64,000 bases of DNA, from positions 19,114 to 83,113 of the forward strand of contig QHXW01000225.1 of assembly GCA_003223115.1 (NCBI GenBank), given 5' to 3'. How positions within the stretch are numbered: the first letter of the stretch is position 1; each line of letters starts with the position of its first letter. The notes under the pieces were generated by a model that made no database searches, was not told the origin of the DNA, and saw only the letters and a list, made by a program, of their open reading frames with translations. This document shows positions 9,008 through 17,628 of this stretch, piece by piece. The position numbers and the translations under genes are program-made. The DNA is from Acidobacteriota bacterium. GTDB lineage: Bacteria; Acidobacteriota; Terriglobia; Bryobacterales; Bryobacteraceae.

Positions 9008-9595
9008 TTACTGGTGGGCACCCCCGCCACAGCCCTCAAATTCCCCGTGGGGCGGCCCATCCCAGCCGAGTTCGCGCAGGCCGGTTTCCGAAGAATAAAA
9101 GGCCCGCGCCACCCAATCTTTGAGCCTGCGAAAGTGTTCATAGCCGGGATCTTCGCGCGCGACATCAGTGCCCCAGGTACTCAAGGAGTGAGGATACGCC
9201 AGCAAGTGCAGGAGTTCGAGCTGGCTCGCCTGGGGCGCGTAACGAAACGCGCTACGGTACCGGGACAGGCACTCGCCATCGAGAAATGCCAGGCTGTCCA
9301 CGAACTGCCGTTGCATATCCGGCGTCTCGGCGGCCAATAGCTGATCGATAAACCGGTTGGCCAGTGCCAGTTTAGCGCCCGGCGTTTCGGTAGCAGGAAT
9401 CAGGAGGTCGCTGAGAATGACGAGGGTCTCGTTCTGGTGCTCATCCAGGAACTGAGGCTTCCAATCGGACCGGGCAAGCTCTTTTGAGGCATCATAGTCC
9501 GCCGGGAATTCCCGCGCGACAGCCTGGGGAGCTCCGCCAGCCGCAATTCCGGCCGCACCCATCACGGTTCGCCGAAAAAGCTCTCGACGATTCAC
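9008..9595 (-). CDS. Gluconate 2-dehydrogenase subunit 3 family protein with Tat-type signal
   Basis: Subunit 3 proteins accompany membrane-linked GMC flavoenzymes and often carry the export signal for the complex. The start is GTG at 9595, with AAGGAGG six bases before it. It gives VNRRELFRRTVMGAAGIAAGGAPQA, a twin-arginine-like signal. The mature part contains ETLVILSDLLIPATETPGAK and the C-terminal RAFYSSETGLRELGWDGPPHGEFEGC, both typical of the family (about 195 residues). It is divergent from the GMC gene at 9718 with a gap of about 120 bases, whereas the second module in this window (51565-53918) is co-directional. The substrate of the complex is unknown. Confidence 0.85.
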   Translation of the reverse strand: MNRRELFRRTVMGAAGIAAGGAPQAVAREFPADYDASKELARSDWKPQFLDEHQNETLVILSDLLIPATETPGAKLALANRFIDQLLAAETPDMQRQFVDSLAFLDGECLSRYRSAFRYAPQASQLELLHLLAYPHSLSTWGTDVAREDPGYEHFRRLKDWVARAFYSSETGLRELGWDGPPHGEFEGCGGGAHQ

Positions 9596-9717
9596 GTAGC
9601 CTCCTTCACAATTCAAGAGTTCATCATAGCGCTTTCCGCAGGAGCCGGACTTGCCTCGGCGCATTGGCGGTGACACCATGGATTTTCTAAAAGACGATCA
9701 GGGAGGAAATTCCATCT

Positions 9718-11400
9718 ATGCCACAGGACTCTCGCACCGAAGTATACGACGCCATCGTGGTGGGCTCAGGCGCAACCGGTGGATGGGCGGCGAAGCGATT
9801 GTCCGAGGCCGGTCTCAAAGTGGCGCTGCTCGAAGCCGGGCGCAATATTTCGCCCAGCGAGTTCACCGAGCACATGCCCGCCTACAAATTGAAATATCGC
9901 GATCTCTCACCGGAGATCGCGCGCACGCGGCCCGTGCAGAAGCAGTGCTACGCGTGCATGGAGTACAACTACGACTGGTTCGTGGACGATGTGCAAAACC
10001 CGTACAGTACGCCCGCGGGAAAACCCTTCACCTGGCAGCGGCTGCGGATCGTCGGCGGGCGAACGCTGGTTTGGGGCCGCCAGAGCTACCGCTTGAGCGA
10101 CCTGGATTTCAAAGCCGCCTCGCACGATGGTTACGGCGAAGACTGGCCATTCTCCTACAAAGACCTGGCGCCCTATTACGACATTGTCGAAGATTATGTG
10201 GGCATCAGCGGCGCGGCAGAAGGGAATGACGCCCTGCCCGACGGCCACTTTTTACCTCCCATGAAAATGACCTGCGGCGAGGTCCAGCTGCGCGATCGCG
10301 TGAAGGATAAATTCCGGCGCACTGTAACCATTGGCCGCACAGCGATTCTGACGAAGAATCACAACGGGCGCGCGGCATGCCACTACTGCGGACCCTGCGA
10401 GCGGGGCTGCGTGACGTTTTCCTACTTCAGCAGCCCGTTCACCACCGTGAAAGATGCGCTGAAAACCGGCAAGTGCAAGCTGATCACCAACGCCGTGGTG
10501 AGCCACATCGACATGGACAACGGTGAGAACAAAGCTCAGGGAGTGACGTACGTCGACCGGGTCACGCATATGACATACCAGGTCCGCGGGCGGGTAGTTA
10601 TTCTGTGCGCGCAGGCGCTCGAATCGACACGCCTCCTGCTCAACTCGAAAACACGCGTTTACACAAATGGACTCGGGAATTCGAGTGGCGCATTGGGCCA
10701 CTATCTGATGGACCACGCGGTGGGAGCAGGCGCGGCAGCCGAAATACCGGAGTTGGCCACCAAATACAGCGCCAGCCAGCCGCACCGCGCGAATGGAATT
10801 TACCTAATCCGTTTTCGCAATCTGCACAAGGGGCCGCAACATCAGCGCTTCATTCGCGGATACGGATATCAGGGCGACGCCGGCATGAGTTTTAACTTTG
10901 GCGCCGAGGGATTCGGCGCACGATACAAAGCGGCGGTGGTGCGCGGAACGTATGGGATCTCGCTCGGTGCATTCGGCGAGTCGTTGGGTCGCTGGGACAA
11001 TTTCTGCGAAATCGATCCGAACCTGAAAGACGCCTGGGGAATCCCGGCGCTGAAGATCCAGATGACGCACGGCGAGAACGAAGCCGCCATGATGGAGGAC
11101 GCCGCCGTAGCCGCCGCCGAGATGCTCGAAGCCGCCGGTGCGCAAAACATCCGGATCACCAGCAGGGTGGAGATGCCCGGCATGGCCATTCACGAGGTGG
11201 GCACGGCGCGCATGGGAAACGATCCAAAGAAATCGGTGCTCAACGCTTATAACCAGACGCATGATGTGAAAAATGTGTTTGTGACCGATGGCGCGTGCTA
11301 CGTCTCGTCGGCCTGCCAGAACCCCACGCTCACGATGATGGCGATTACGGTGAGAGCGAGCGACCACCTGGTGGAGCGGTTCAAGAAAAACGAGGTGTAA
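9718..11400 (+). CDS. GMC-family FAD oxidoreductase (sugar/alcohol dehydrogenase large subunit)
   Basis: The FAD-binding motif DAIVVGSGATGGWAAKRLSE is near residue 10. A four-cysteine motif CHYCGPCERGC (about 221-231) is in the position where some GMC dehydrogenases ligate an iron-sulfur cluster. The C-terminal GMC domain has HEVGTARMGNDPKKSV and NVFVTDGACYVSSACQNPTLT, containing the catalytic His/Asn region. Length 560 is typical. GGAGG lies 11 bases before ATG 9718. It should oxidise a sugar or polyol in the periplasm together with the divergent subunit-3 protein. It is paralogous to the protein at 51565-53259. Substrate unknown. Confidence 0.9.
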   Translation: MPQDSRTEVYDAIVVGSGATGGWAAKRLSEAGLKVALLEAGRNISPSEFTEHMPAYKLKYRDLSPEIARTRPVQKQCYACMEYNYDWFVDDVQNPYSTPAGKPFTWQRLRIVGGRTLVWGRQSYRLSDLDFKAASHDGYGEDWPFSYKDLAPYYDIVEDYVGISGAAEGNDALPDGHFLPPMKMTCGEVQLRDRVKDKFRRTVTIGRTAILTKNHNGRAACHYCGPCERGCVTFSYFSSPFTTVKDALKTGKCKLITNAVVSHIDMDNGENKAQGVTYVDRVTHMTYQVRGRVVILCAQALESTRLLLNSKTRVYTNGLGNSSGALGHYLMDHAVGAGAAAEIPELATKYSASQPHRANGIYLIRFRNLHKGPQHQRFIRGYGYQGDAGMSFNFGAEGFGARYKAAVVRGTYGISLGAFGESLGRWDNFCEIDPNLKDAWGIPALKIQMTHGENEAAMMEDAAVAAAEMLEAAGAQNIRITSRVEMPGMAIHEVGTARMGNDPKKSVLNAYNQTHDVKNVFVTDGACYVSSACQNPTLTMMAITVRASDHLVERFKKNEV

Positions 11401-11502
11401 AGGCTTCGTTGGAGACGCCCAGGCGTCGCGGCATAATGATTGCGGTGGCGAAGGCGTGCATGTACAGTGCGCCGATGCCGTCATCTGAAGGACAATGAAA
11501 CC

Positions 11503-11694
11503 ATGAGCGGAATTCAGTACGTGACCGACGAGAAGGGCCGCAAGGTCGGTGTTCTGATCGACCTGAAAAAACACGGGGCCATCTGGGAGGACTTCTGGGA
11601 CGGTCTGGTCTCTGAATCGCGCCGGAAGGAAAAGGGCATTCTTAACGAGCAATGCCGCGCAACCCGCCTGAAACGCACTCGCCCGCGTGGTTAA
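11503..11694 (+). CDS. Putative antitoxin of a RelE/ParE-type pair
   Basis: This is a small 63-residue protein, MSGIQYVTDEKGRKVGVLI and onward, with a beta-strand-rich start and a basic tail (RLKRTRPRG). ATG 11503 is preceded by GAAGGACA. The last eight bases overlap the toxin gene, the standard arrangement of type II toxin-antitoxin operons. It resembles short antitoxin or prevent-host-death-like proteins found next to RelE toxins; I call it mainly from position and size. Confidence 0.7.
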   Translation: MSGIQYVTDEKGRKVGVLIDLKKHGAIWEDFWDGLVSESRRKEKGILNEQCRATRLKRTRPRG

Positions 11695-11947
11695 ATATTC
11701 TCTCGAAATCAAGCGGTCGGCGCAAAAGGAATTGGATGCGCTCGATGATGCGTTTTTCACCCGCATGGACCGGAAAATTCTGACGCTCGCGGACAATCCC
11801 CGGCCCGCAGGATGCAAAAAGTTGAAAGGCTACAAGGACCAGTGGCGCGTTCGGGTCGGTGACTGGCGCGAGGTGTACATCATCGACGACGCGTCGAAAC
11901 TCGTCAGCATCACTCGCGTTGCTCATCGCCGTGAGGCTTACGAGTAA
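11687..11947 (+). CDS. RelE/ParE-family toxin
   Basis: The 86-residue protein begins VKYSLEIKRSAQKELDAL and contains LADNPRPAGCKKLKGYKDQWRVRVGDWREVYII, the hallmark of RelE/ParE folds. Toxins of this kind cleave mRNA at the ribosome or poison gyrase; which one applies cannot be told here. The GTG start lies inside the antitoxin gene, implying coupled translation. The basic residues K50, R57, R59 and R64 sit where RelE-type catalytic or binding residues are expected. Confidence 0.88.
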   Translation: MVKYSLEIKRSAQKELDALDDAFFTRMDRKILTLADNPRPAGCKKLKGYKDQWRVRVGDWREVYIIDDASKLVSITRVAHRREAYE

Positions 11948-12488
11948 GACCAAGAACTTTCGAGCGGCCGTGTTGCGGACTGTCCGGAAATGGGATTTTG
12001 GTTCGTTTCGCGAGAACGCCGTGAGGCACGCCATGCGCCACTTTTTCAATCGGTTGGACAACATAGCTCATGCATAACACGAGGCGCAGCGGGATTTTGT
12101 CAGGGAAGGAAGGTTTTGACCGGCGGTCAGGTTTCGAAGAACTAACGGAACTGGAAACTTTGAGATATAAAGAGGCAATGCCTAGCTTAGAAATGCCTAG
12201 CTTGGCTATGCCTAGCTACCAATGGTCTCCAGGAACGCTTGGCATGCTGTTTGGCCGGATGAGTTGATTCGGCTCGGTGACAAGATCCTACCGGCCGATC
12301 ACAGGACCCGGTGCTACAGGCGGCGCTGCAGAGGTTAAGCCGTGCTCGTCCGGAGTCGACCGGTCTGCGACCACCGGGTTGAGAGGATCAAGAGAAGCGA
12401 GGTGTAGACACGCGGCGCTTGTCCGGTGATTCAGCAGCGCCGATCCGCAACTGCTCAGGTTCCCGCCAAACTGACTAATATAGAATCC
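11948..12488. other. Non-coding stretch with a 15-bp CTAG-containing tandem repeat
   Basis: About 540 bases separate the toxin gene from the M24 peptidase, and no reading frame here has convincing coding character. A frame at 12070-12267 encodes a pentapeptide repeat (MPSLE, MPSLA, MPSYQ), but only because it crosses the repeat at 12178-12219. There is no clear promoter or hairpin. Confidence 0.4.
12178..12219. repeat. Three 15-bp tandem units ATGCCTAGCTT-
   Basis: Units begin at 12178, 12193 and 12208. The first two share ATGCCTAGCTT and the third reads ATGCCTAGCTA. Each contains CTAG, a tetramer that is sparse in the rest of the window. Confidence 0.75.
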
Positions 12489-13760
12489 ATGCTCACACGC
12501 CGCCGCATGCTGGCCGGCGCCGGTCTCTCGGCCAACTCCGCACTTGCCCAATCCGCCAAACGTGAAAATGCTGCCCCGGATGCGCGGTTCGCACATCTCA
12601 AGCGCCGCCGCGACGAGGCCAAACCCATTACCGTAGAGGAACGGCGCGAGCGCATTGAAAGAGCGCACCATCTGATGACCGAAGGCAAATTGGATGCCAT
12701 CGGCATGATCGGAGGCACTTCGCTGGTTTACTTCACCAACATCCACTGGTGGAACAGCGAGCGCTTTTTTGCCATGGTGATGCCGGCGCGCGGCGAGCCG
12801 TTCTACGTCTGTCCGGCATTCGAAGAGGCGCGGGCGAGAGAGCAGATTGCCTCGGGCCCCGGTGGCTCAAACGCTCAGGTGCTGACCTGGCAAGAGGATG
12901 AAGATCCGTACAAACTGTTCGCCCAAGGGCTGAAGCAGCGTGGGCTCGCGACCTCACGTTTGGGGATGGAGGAAGAGATTCCGTTCGTTTTCGCGGATGG
13001 AATCGCGAAGGCTGCGCCGTCGCTGACCATCAGCAGCGCAACACCGGTCACCGCGGGCTGCCGCCAGATCAAGAGCGCGCATGAGATCGAGCTGATGCGG
13101 CTGGCCTCGCACGTCACGCTAGAAGCTTACGAGGCCGCGTGGAAACTTCTCCGAGATGGTATGACGCAGAACGAATTTGCGGGATTGGTTTCAGCGGCTC
13201 ACGACAAGCTCGGATTTCAGGGAGGCGCCGGGGTGCAGGTGGGCGAGTACTCTGCCAACCCGCATGGGTCGCGCAAGCCACAGGTGATCCGCCAAGGCGC
13301 CATTCTGCTGATCGACGGCGGATGCAAGGTGGAAGGTTACCAGTCCGATATCAGCCGCACATTTGTTCTCGGGAAACCCACGGACAAGATGCAACGCGTC
13401 TTCGAGATCGTGGACAACGCCCAGGCCACCGCACTGAAGACGGCCCGGCCGGGCGTGGCATGCGAAGCCGTGGATCACGCAGCGCGACAGCTCATCGAAG
13501 AAGCCGGCTTTGGACCGAGGTATAGATATTTCACGCATCGCGTGGGGCACGGCATCGGCCTGGACGGACACGAATGGCCGTATCTCGTACGGGGCAACAG
13601 ATTGCCGCTACAAGCACACATGACGTTGAGTGATGAGCCTGGTATCTATATTCCCGGGGAATTCGGCGTGCGCCTGGAAGATGACATGCACATCACCGAG
13701 GACGGCGCCGAATTATTCACGCCGCAGAGCCCGTCGCTCGAGCATCCGTTCGGGGGCTAG
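12489..13760 (+). CDS. M24-family metallopeptidase (Xaa-Pro aminopeptidase-like), exported
   Basis: The protein has a signal peptide (MLTRRRMLAGAGLSANSALAQ), a creatinase-type N-terminal domain (about 50-190, with GGTSLVYFTNIHWW) and the pita-bread catalytic domain. The five metal ligands can be placed: Asp in LLIDGGCKV, Asp in YQSDISRTFVLG, His in HRVGHGIGLDGHEW, Glu in LSDEPGIYIPG and Glu in FGVRLEDDMHI. It should remove N-terminal residues preceding proline, or act on a related small substrate, in the periplasm. The frame is open from 12426, but ATG 12489 starts the signal peptide. The product is about 423 residues. Confidence 0.9.
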   Translation: MLTRRRMLAGAGLSANSALAQSAKRENAAPDARFAHLKRRRDEAKPITVEERRERIERAHHLMTEGKLDAIGMIGGTSLVYFTNIHWWNSERFFAMVMPARGEPFYVCPAFEEARAREQIASGPGGSNAQVLTWQEDEDPYKLFAQGLKQRGLATSRLGMEEEIPFVFADGIAKAAPSLTISSATPVTAGCRQIKSAHEIELMRLASHVTLEAYEAAWKLLRDGMTQNEFAGLVSAAHDKLGFQGGAGVQVGEYSANPHGSRKPQVIRQGAILLIDGGCKVEGYQSDISRTFVLGKPTDKMQRVFEIVDNAQATALKTARPGVACEAVDHAARQLIEEAGFGPRYRYFTHRVGHGIGLDGHEWPYLVRGNRLPLQAHMTLSDEPGIYIPGEFGVRLEDDMHITEDGAELFTPQSPSLEHPFGG

Positions 13761-13815
13761 CGCACAAAAGACCGCGCGTTGCCGAACATTGGTTCGGTGA
13801 CGACAATAGGGGGTC

Positions 13816-16217
13816 ATGCGCCCGAGACCCGCTCTGTTGTTTCTCGCATTGATGATCGCTTCCCTGCCCGTCGCCGCCCAGGACTTCAAAGAATCAGCCG
13901 GAACTGAAGCACGGATTGACGCGCTGTTGTCGCAGATGACGACCGAAGAAAGGCCGGTCAGATGACGCAGGTGACCATCGACCTGATATCGAAGCCTCCC
14001 CGCCCCGGCGCACCGCATGAACTCGATGCGGCGAAGCTCGAGACCGCAATTTGGCGCTACAAAGTGGGCTCGATTCTCAATGTCCAAGAGCACTCCTACA
14101 CCGTCGAGAACTGGCAGCAGATTATCAATCAGATTCAGGACGCCGCCGCTAAGACCAGACTCAAGATACCGGTGCTTTACGGTTTGGATTCCATACATGG
14201 CGCCGATTACGTAACGGGGGCGACGCTATTTCCCCAAGTCATCGCGACGGCCGCGACGTGGAATCCGGAGCTGGCACAGCGAGCTGGTGAAATTTCGGCG
14301 TTTCAGACGCGGGCGGCAGGCGTGCCGTGGAATTTTTATCCTGTGCTGGACATCGGGCGGCAGCCGCTGTGGCCGCGCATGTGGGAAACATTCGGTGAGG
14401 ACGTCTTGCTGGCGACCGAGATGGGAAAAGCCTACATGCGAGGCTTGCAGGGCAATGACATCGGCGCCAAAGACAAAGTTGCGGCATGCCTTAAACACTA
14501 CGCCGGTTACAGTCTGCCGATGAATGGCCAGGACCGCACTCCGGCCTGGATTGACGAGCGTACGCTGCGGCAATATGTCTTGCCGACATTCGAAGCCGGT
14601 GTCAAAGCAAGCGTCGCGACCGTGATGTTGAACTCCGGCGAGATTAACGGCGTTCCCGGGCACGCGAACGATCACCTGTTGACCGAAATTCTAAAACAAG
14701 AGTGGGGGTTCAAAGGCTTCGTTGTGTCTGATTGGGCCGATGTCAAGCGGCTGCACACGCGGGATCGTGTGGCGGACTCGCCCAAAGCCGCGGTGCGAAT
14801 GGCCGTGATGGCGGGCGTCGACATGAGCATGGTGCCGATGGATTACAGTTTCTACGACGCCGTGCTTCAGTCGATCAAAGATGGCTCGGTTCCGATGTCG
14901 CGCATTGATCACGCCGTGCGGCGCATCCTGCTTGTGAAATTCATGACCGGGCTGTTCGAGAACCCTAGACCCGACCCCGCCATGCAGGCACGTTTCCATC
15001 AGCCCGAATTCGACGCCGCGAATCTCGAAGCGGTGTACGAATCCATCACCCTGCTGAAAAATGGCAGCGTTCTGCCTCTGGCGCACGAACGCAAAATTCT
15101 GGTGACGGGTCCCACAGCGAACTTGTGGTCGGCGCTCAACAGCGGCTGGACCATTACCTGGCAAGGCGATCAGGAAGATCTCTATCCCAAAGAAAGCCGA
15201 CGATCGTGAAAGCCATCCAGACCGCGGCGGGTGAGGACAAGGTGACTTCGTACCAGGAACCACGTTTGATCGGGAGATTGATATCGGAGCGGCAGTATCG
15301 GCGGCTGCCAAGGTGGACGTGATTATCGCCTGCCTGGGTGAGAGAGCCTATTGCGAAACGCCCGGCAACATCAACCCAAAAACGGCGGTTAAGAGCCCGC
15401 CATATGAGCGTTCCTCTTCAGCCGCAAATATTTGCAGCAATGGCATTTGTCACCCATTGGGTGAAGTGCGCAGCAGTTGGAACACCAGACAGGTCTCGGA
15501 CGTGCCAAGAGGGCTCAGCGTCAATTGCCTTTTGTAGGATCAAAGACCTCACGTTGGATGAGGCCCAGCGTCGGCTGGTCGCCGAACTGGCGGCCACGGG
15601 CAAGGCCGATTATCACCGTCCTCGACGAGGGCCGCCCGCGCGTAATTCGTGACATTGTGCGGCATTCTCAGGCGGTGGTCATGGCCTACCTGCCCGGAAT
15701 GGGAGGCGGCCGGGCCATTGCAGACGTGCTATTTGGCGCGGTGAATCCAAGCGGTAGGCTCCCGGTCAGTTATCCGCGCTTTCCGAACGGATACACAACC
15801 TACGATTACAAGGCGGCCGAAAATCTGGAGGGAAACCGGGTAGAGCCGGAGTTCGAATTCGGATCGGGCTCGAGCTACACGACCTTTGAATATTCCGGCT
15901 TGAAATTGAGCGGCGACGCGCTTTCGCATGCGGGTACCCTGACGGTCAGCGTGAATGTGAAAAATAGCGGTTCGCGGCAGAGAAAGGAAGTTGTGCAGCT
16001 GTATGTGTCCCAGCTTTGCCGCAGCATTTCACCGCCGAACAAGGAGCTGAAGGGATTTCGAAAAATAGATTTGCGCGCGGGTGAAACGAGCGCCGTCACG
16101 TTCACGCTGAGCGCTGCTGATCTCGCGTTCGTGGGCTTGAATAACACATGGGTGACCGAGCCAGGCCGGTTTCGGGTGAAGGTCGGTCAGTTGACGAAGG
16201 AGTTTACGCTCGAATAA
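13816..16217 (+). pseudogene. Glycoside hydrolase family 3 (beta-glucosidase type), frameshifted and interrupted
   Basis: ATG 13816 opens a signal peptide (MRPRPALLFLALMIASLPVA). The GH3 N-terminal barrel follows, with QMTQVTIDLISK, LDIGRQPLWPRMWETFGED, KHYAGYS and the nucleophile motif GFVVSDWADVK. The C-terminal domain includes CLGERAYCETPGNI, AYLPGMGGGRAIADVLFG, PSGRLPVSYPRFP and a fibronectin-like end. The frame breaks at about 13951 (AAA where AAAA fits), 15195 (AAA for AAAA), 15256 (GG for GGG) and 15604 (an extra G). A 164-bp insertion occupies 15375-15538. Removing the insertion with one 5-bp repeat restores GNIKDLTLDEAQ exactly. It would have released glucose or xylose from beta-glycosides; it is not functional as written. 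Confidence 0.9.
15375..15538. mobile_element. 164-bp MITE-like insertion in the GH3 gene with 5-bp target duplication
   Basis: The segment is flanked by ATCAA at 15370-15374 and 15539-15543. Its ends form an imperfect inverted repeat: CCCAAAAACGGC on the left and CCTACAAAAGGC on the right (reverse complement), both continuing to AGCCC after about 20-26 bases. The inside has a 12-bp palindrome GCAAATATTTGC (15424-15435) and a CACCCATTGGGTG hairpin. There is no transposase, so it must have been moved in trans. Confidence 0.7.
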
Positions 16218-16364
16218 CGCGGCTGATCGCGGAACGCCGGCTCGAACCACCACTCACTTACGTTCGTGGCTCGGACGCGTTCGTTGAATTTCGCGGGCTT
16301 GGGCCCTGAGCAATCAGCTTTCACTGAGTTGCACTACGCCTGCCGATGCGTTGTTATAGAACGG

Positions 16365-17543
16365 ATGAAAACAACCCGCCGTTCGTTTGTCCTTAGAGCC
16401 GCGTTTCCCGCGGCGTTCGCCGGCCTTCCACTCGCGTCCAGAGGGGCGCGGCCAAGTGGCAAGGGCGAATACTTCGCCTACATCGGCACGTATACAAAAG
16501 GAAAGAGCAAGGGCATCTATGCCTACCGTTTTGATTTCGGCACTGGAAAACTCTCGCCCATAGGCCTGGTGGCGGAATTGGCCAGCCCATCGTTCCTGGC
16601 TGTGGATCCCAAGAGCAAGTACCTCTATGCCGTGAAAGAGGTGAACACGTTCAATGGGAAGAGGGCGGGCGCCGTAAGCGCATTCGCAATCGAGGGCGGC
16701 GGCAAGCTGCGCCTTCTGAACGAGGTCTCTTCTGGCGGCACAGGACCGTGCCATGTCGCGGTGGACAAGACCGGCAGTGACGTTATGGTGGCGAATTATG
16801 ACGGTGGGAGCATCGCGATATTGCCGATCGAGCCTGACGGGCGCTTGAAAGAGGCATCGGCGTTTGTGCAGCACAAGGGGAAGAGCGTAAACCCAGAGCG
16901 CCAGGAAGCTCCGCACGCGCACTGCATCAACACTTCACCTGACAATCATTTCGTGCTGGTGGCGGACCTGGGTCTGGATGAAGTTTTGATCTACCGTTTC
17001 GACCCGGCGCGCGGGTCTGTGACTCCGAACAATCCGCCATTTGGCAAAACGCCGCCAGGCGCCGGTCCGCGTCACTTTGCTTTTCATCCGAACGGGAGGT
17101 TTGTGTACGTGATCAATGAAATTCAATGCACCATGACAACCTTCGCCTGGGATCCAACCCAGGGAAGCTTGACCGCTCTGCAGACCCTTTCGACAGTCCC
17201 CAAAGATCATAAGGTCACCAAGGACGACAGCACGGCCGAGGTGCGCGTCCACCCGTCGGGAAAATTCGTTTACGGTTCAAACCGCGGCCCGGATAGTATT
17301 GCGGTCTTCGGAGTGGATGCCAAAAAGGGAACGCTCACGCCCATTGAGCACGCTCCCACACAAGGCAAGACGCCGCGAGGTTTCAATCTCGATCCGAGTG
17401 GAAATTACCTGATTACGGGCAACCAGGACAGCGACAACATTGTGGTGTTCAAGGTGGACTCCAAAACCGGCAAGCTCACCTCCACGGGCCAGAATTTCGA
17501 AGTGGGCGCTCCCGTCGATGTGCTGTTCGTGCCGGCAAAGTGA
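16365..17543 (+). CDS. Lactonase family protein, seven-bladed beta-propeller (6-phosphogluconolactonase-like)
   Basis: The signal peptide MKTTRRSFVLRAAFPAAFAGL precedes the propeller, which begins YFAYIGTYTKGKSKGIYAYRFD. Blade repeats such as PSFLAVDPKSKYLYAV, GTGPCHVAVDKTGSDVMVANYDGG, GPRHFAFHPNGRFVYVINE and PRGFNLDPSGNYLITGNQDSDNI are evenly spaced. Family members hydrolyse sugar lactones, or act on related rings. Here the exported location suggests a periplasmic aldonolactonase. ATG 16365 is chosen because it starts the signal; the frame is open to 16266. The dehydratase gene follows after 85 bases, consistent with sugar-acid catabolism. Confidence 0.88.
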   Translation: MKTTRRSFVLRAAFPAAFAGLPLASRGARPSGKGEYFAYIGTYTKGKSKGIYAYRFDFGTGKLSPIGLVAELASPSFLAVDPKSKYLYAVKEVNTFNGKRAGAVSAFAIEGGGKLRLLNEVSSGGTGPCHVAVDKTGSDVMVANYDGGSIAILPIEPDGRLKEASAFVQHKGKSVNPERQEAPHAHCINTSPDNHFVLVADLGLDEVLIYRFDPARGSVTPNNPPFGKTPPGAGPRHFAFHPNGRFVYVINEIQCTMTTFAWDPTQGSLTALQTLSTVPKDHKVTKDDSTAEVRVHPSGKFVYGSNRGPDSIAVFGVDAKKGTLTPIEHAPTQGKTPRGFNLDPSGNYLITGNQDSDNIVVFKVDSKTGKLTSTGQNFEVGAPVDVLFVPAK

Positions 17544-17628
17544 AACTGGATGGTTCAAATGAGAGAGATCGTCGAGAATTCGCCGCGCATTCTCCAGGCA
17601 GCCGCGTGCGGGATGGGAGATTGAGGGC

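Noticed and set aside
10804..11817. A 337-codon frame antisense to the GMC oxidoreductase and antitoxin
   Set aside because: It crosses two genes on the other strand and shows only Arg/His-rich low-complexity sequence.
12178..12219. Possible CRISPR or tRNA-like array from the three 15-bp units
   Set aside because: Units are contiguous without spacers and too short; no cas genes are present.
12070..12267. Small frame encoding a pentapeptide repeat (MPSLE/MPSLA/MPSYQ)
   Set aside because: No ribosome-binding site or conserved flanks; the pentapeptides arise from the 15-bp DNA repeat, which is reported instead.
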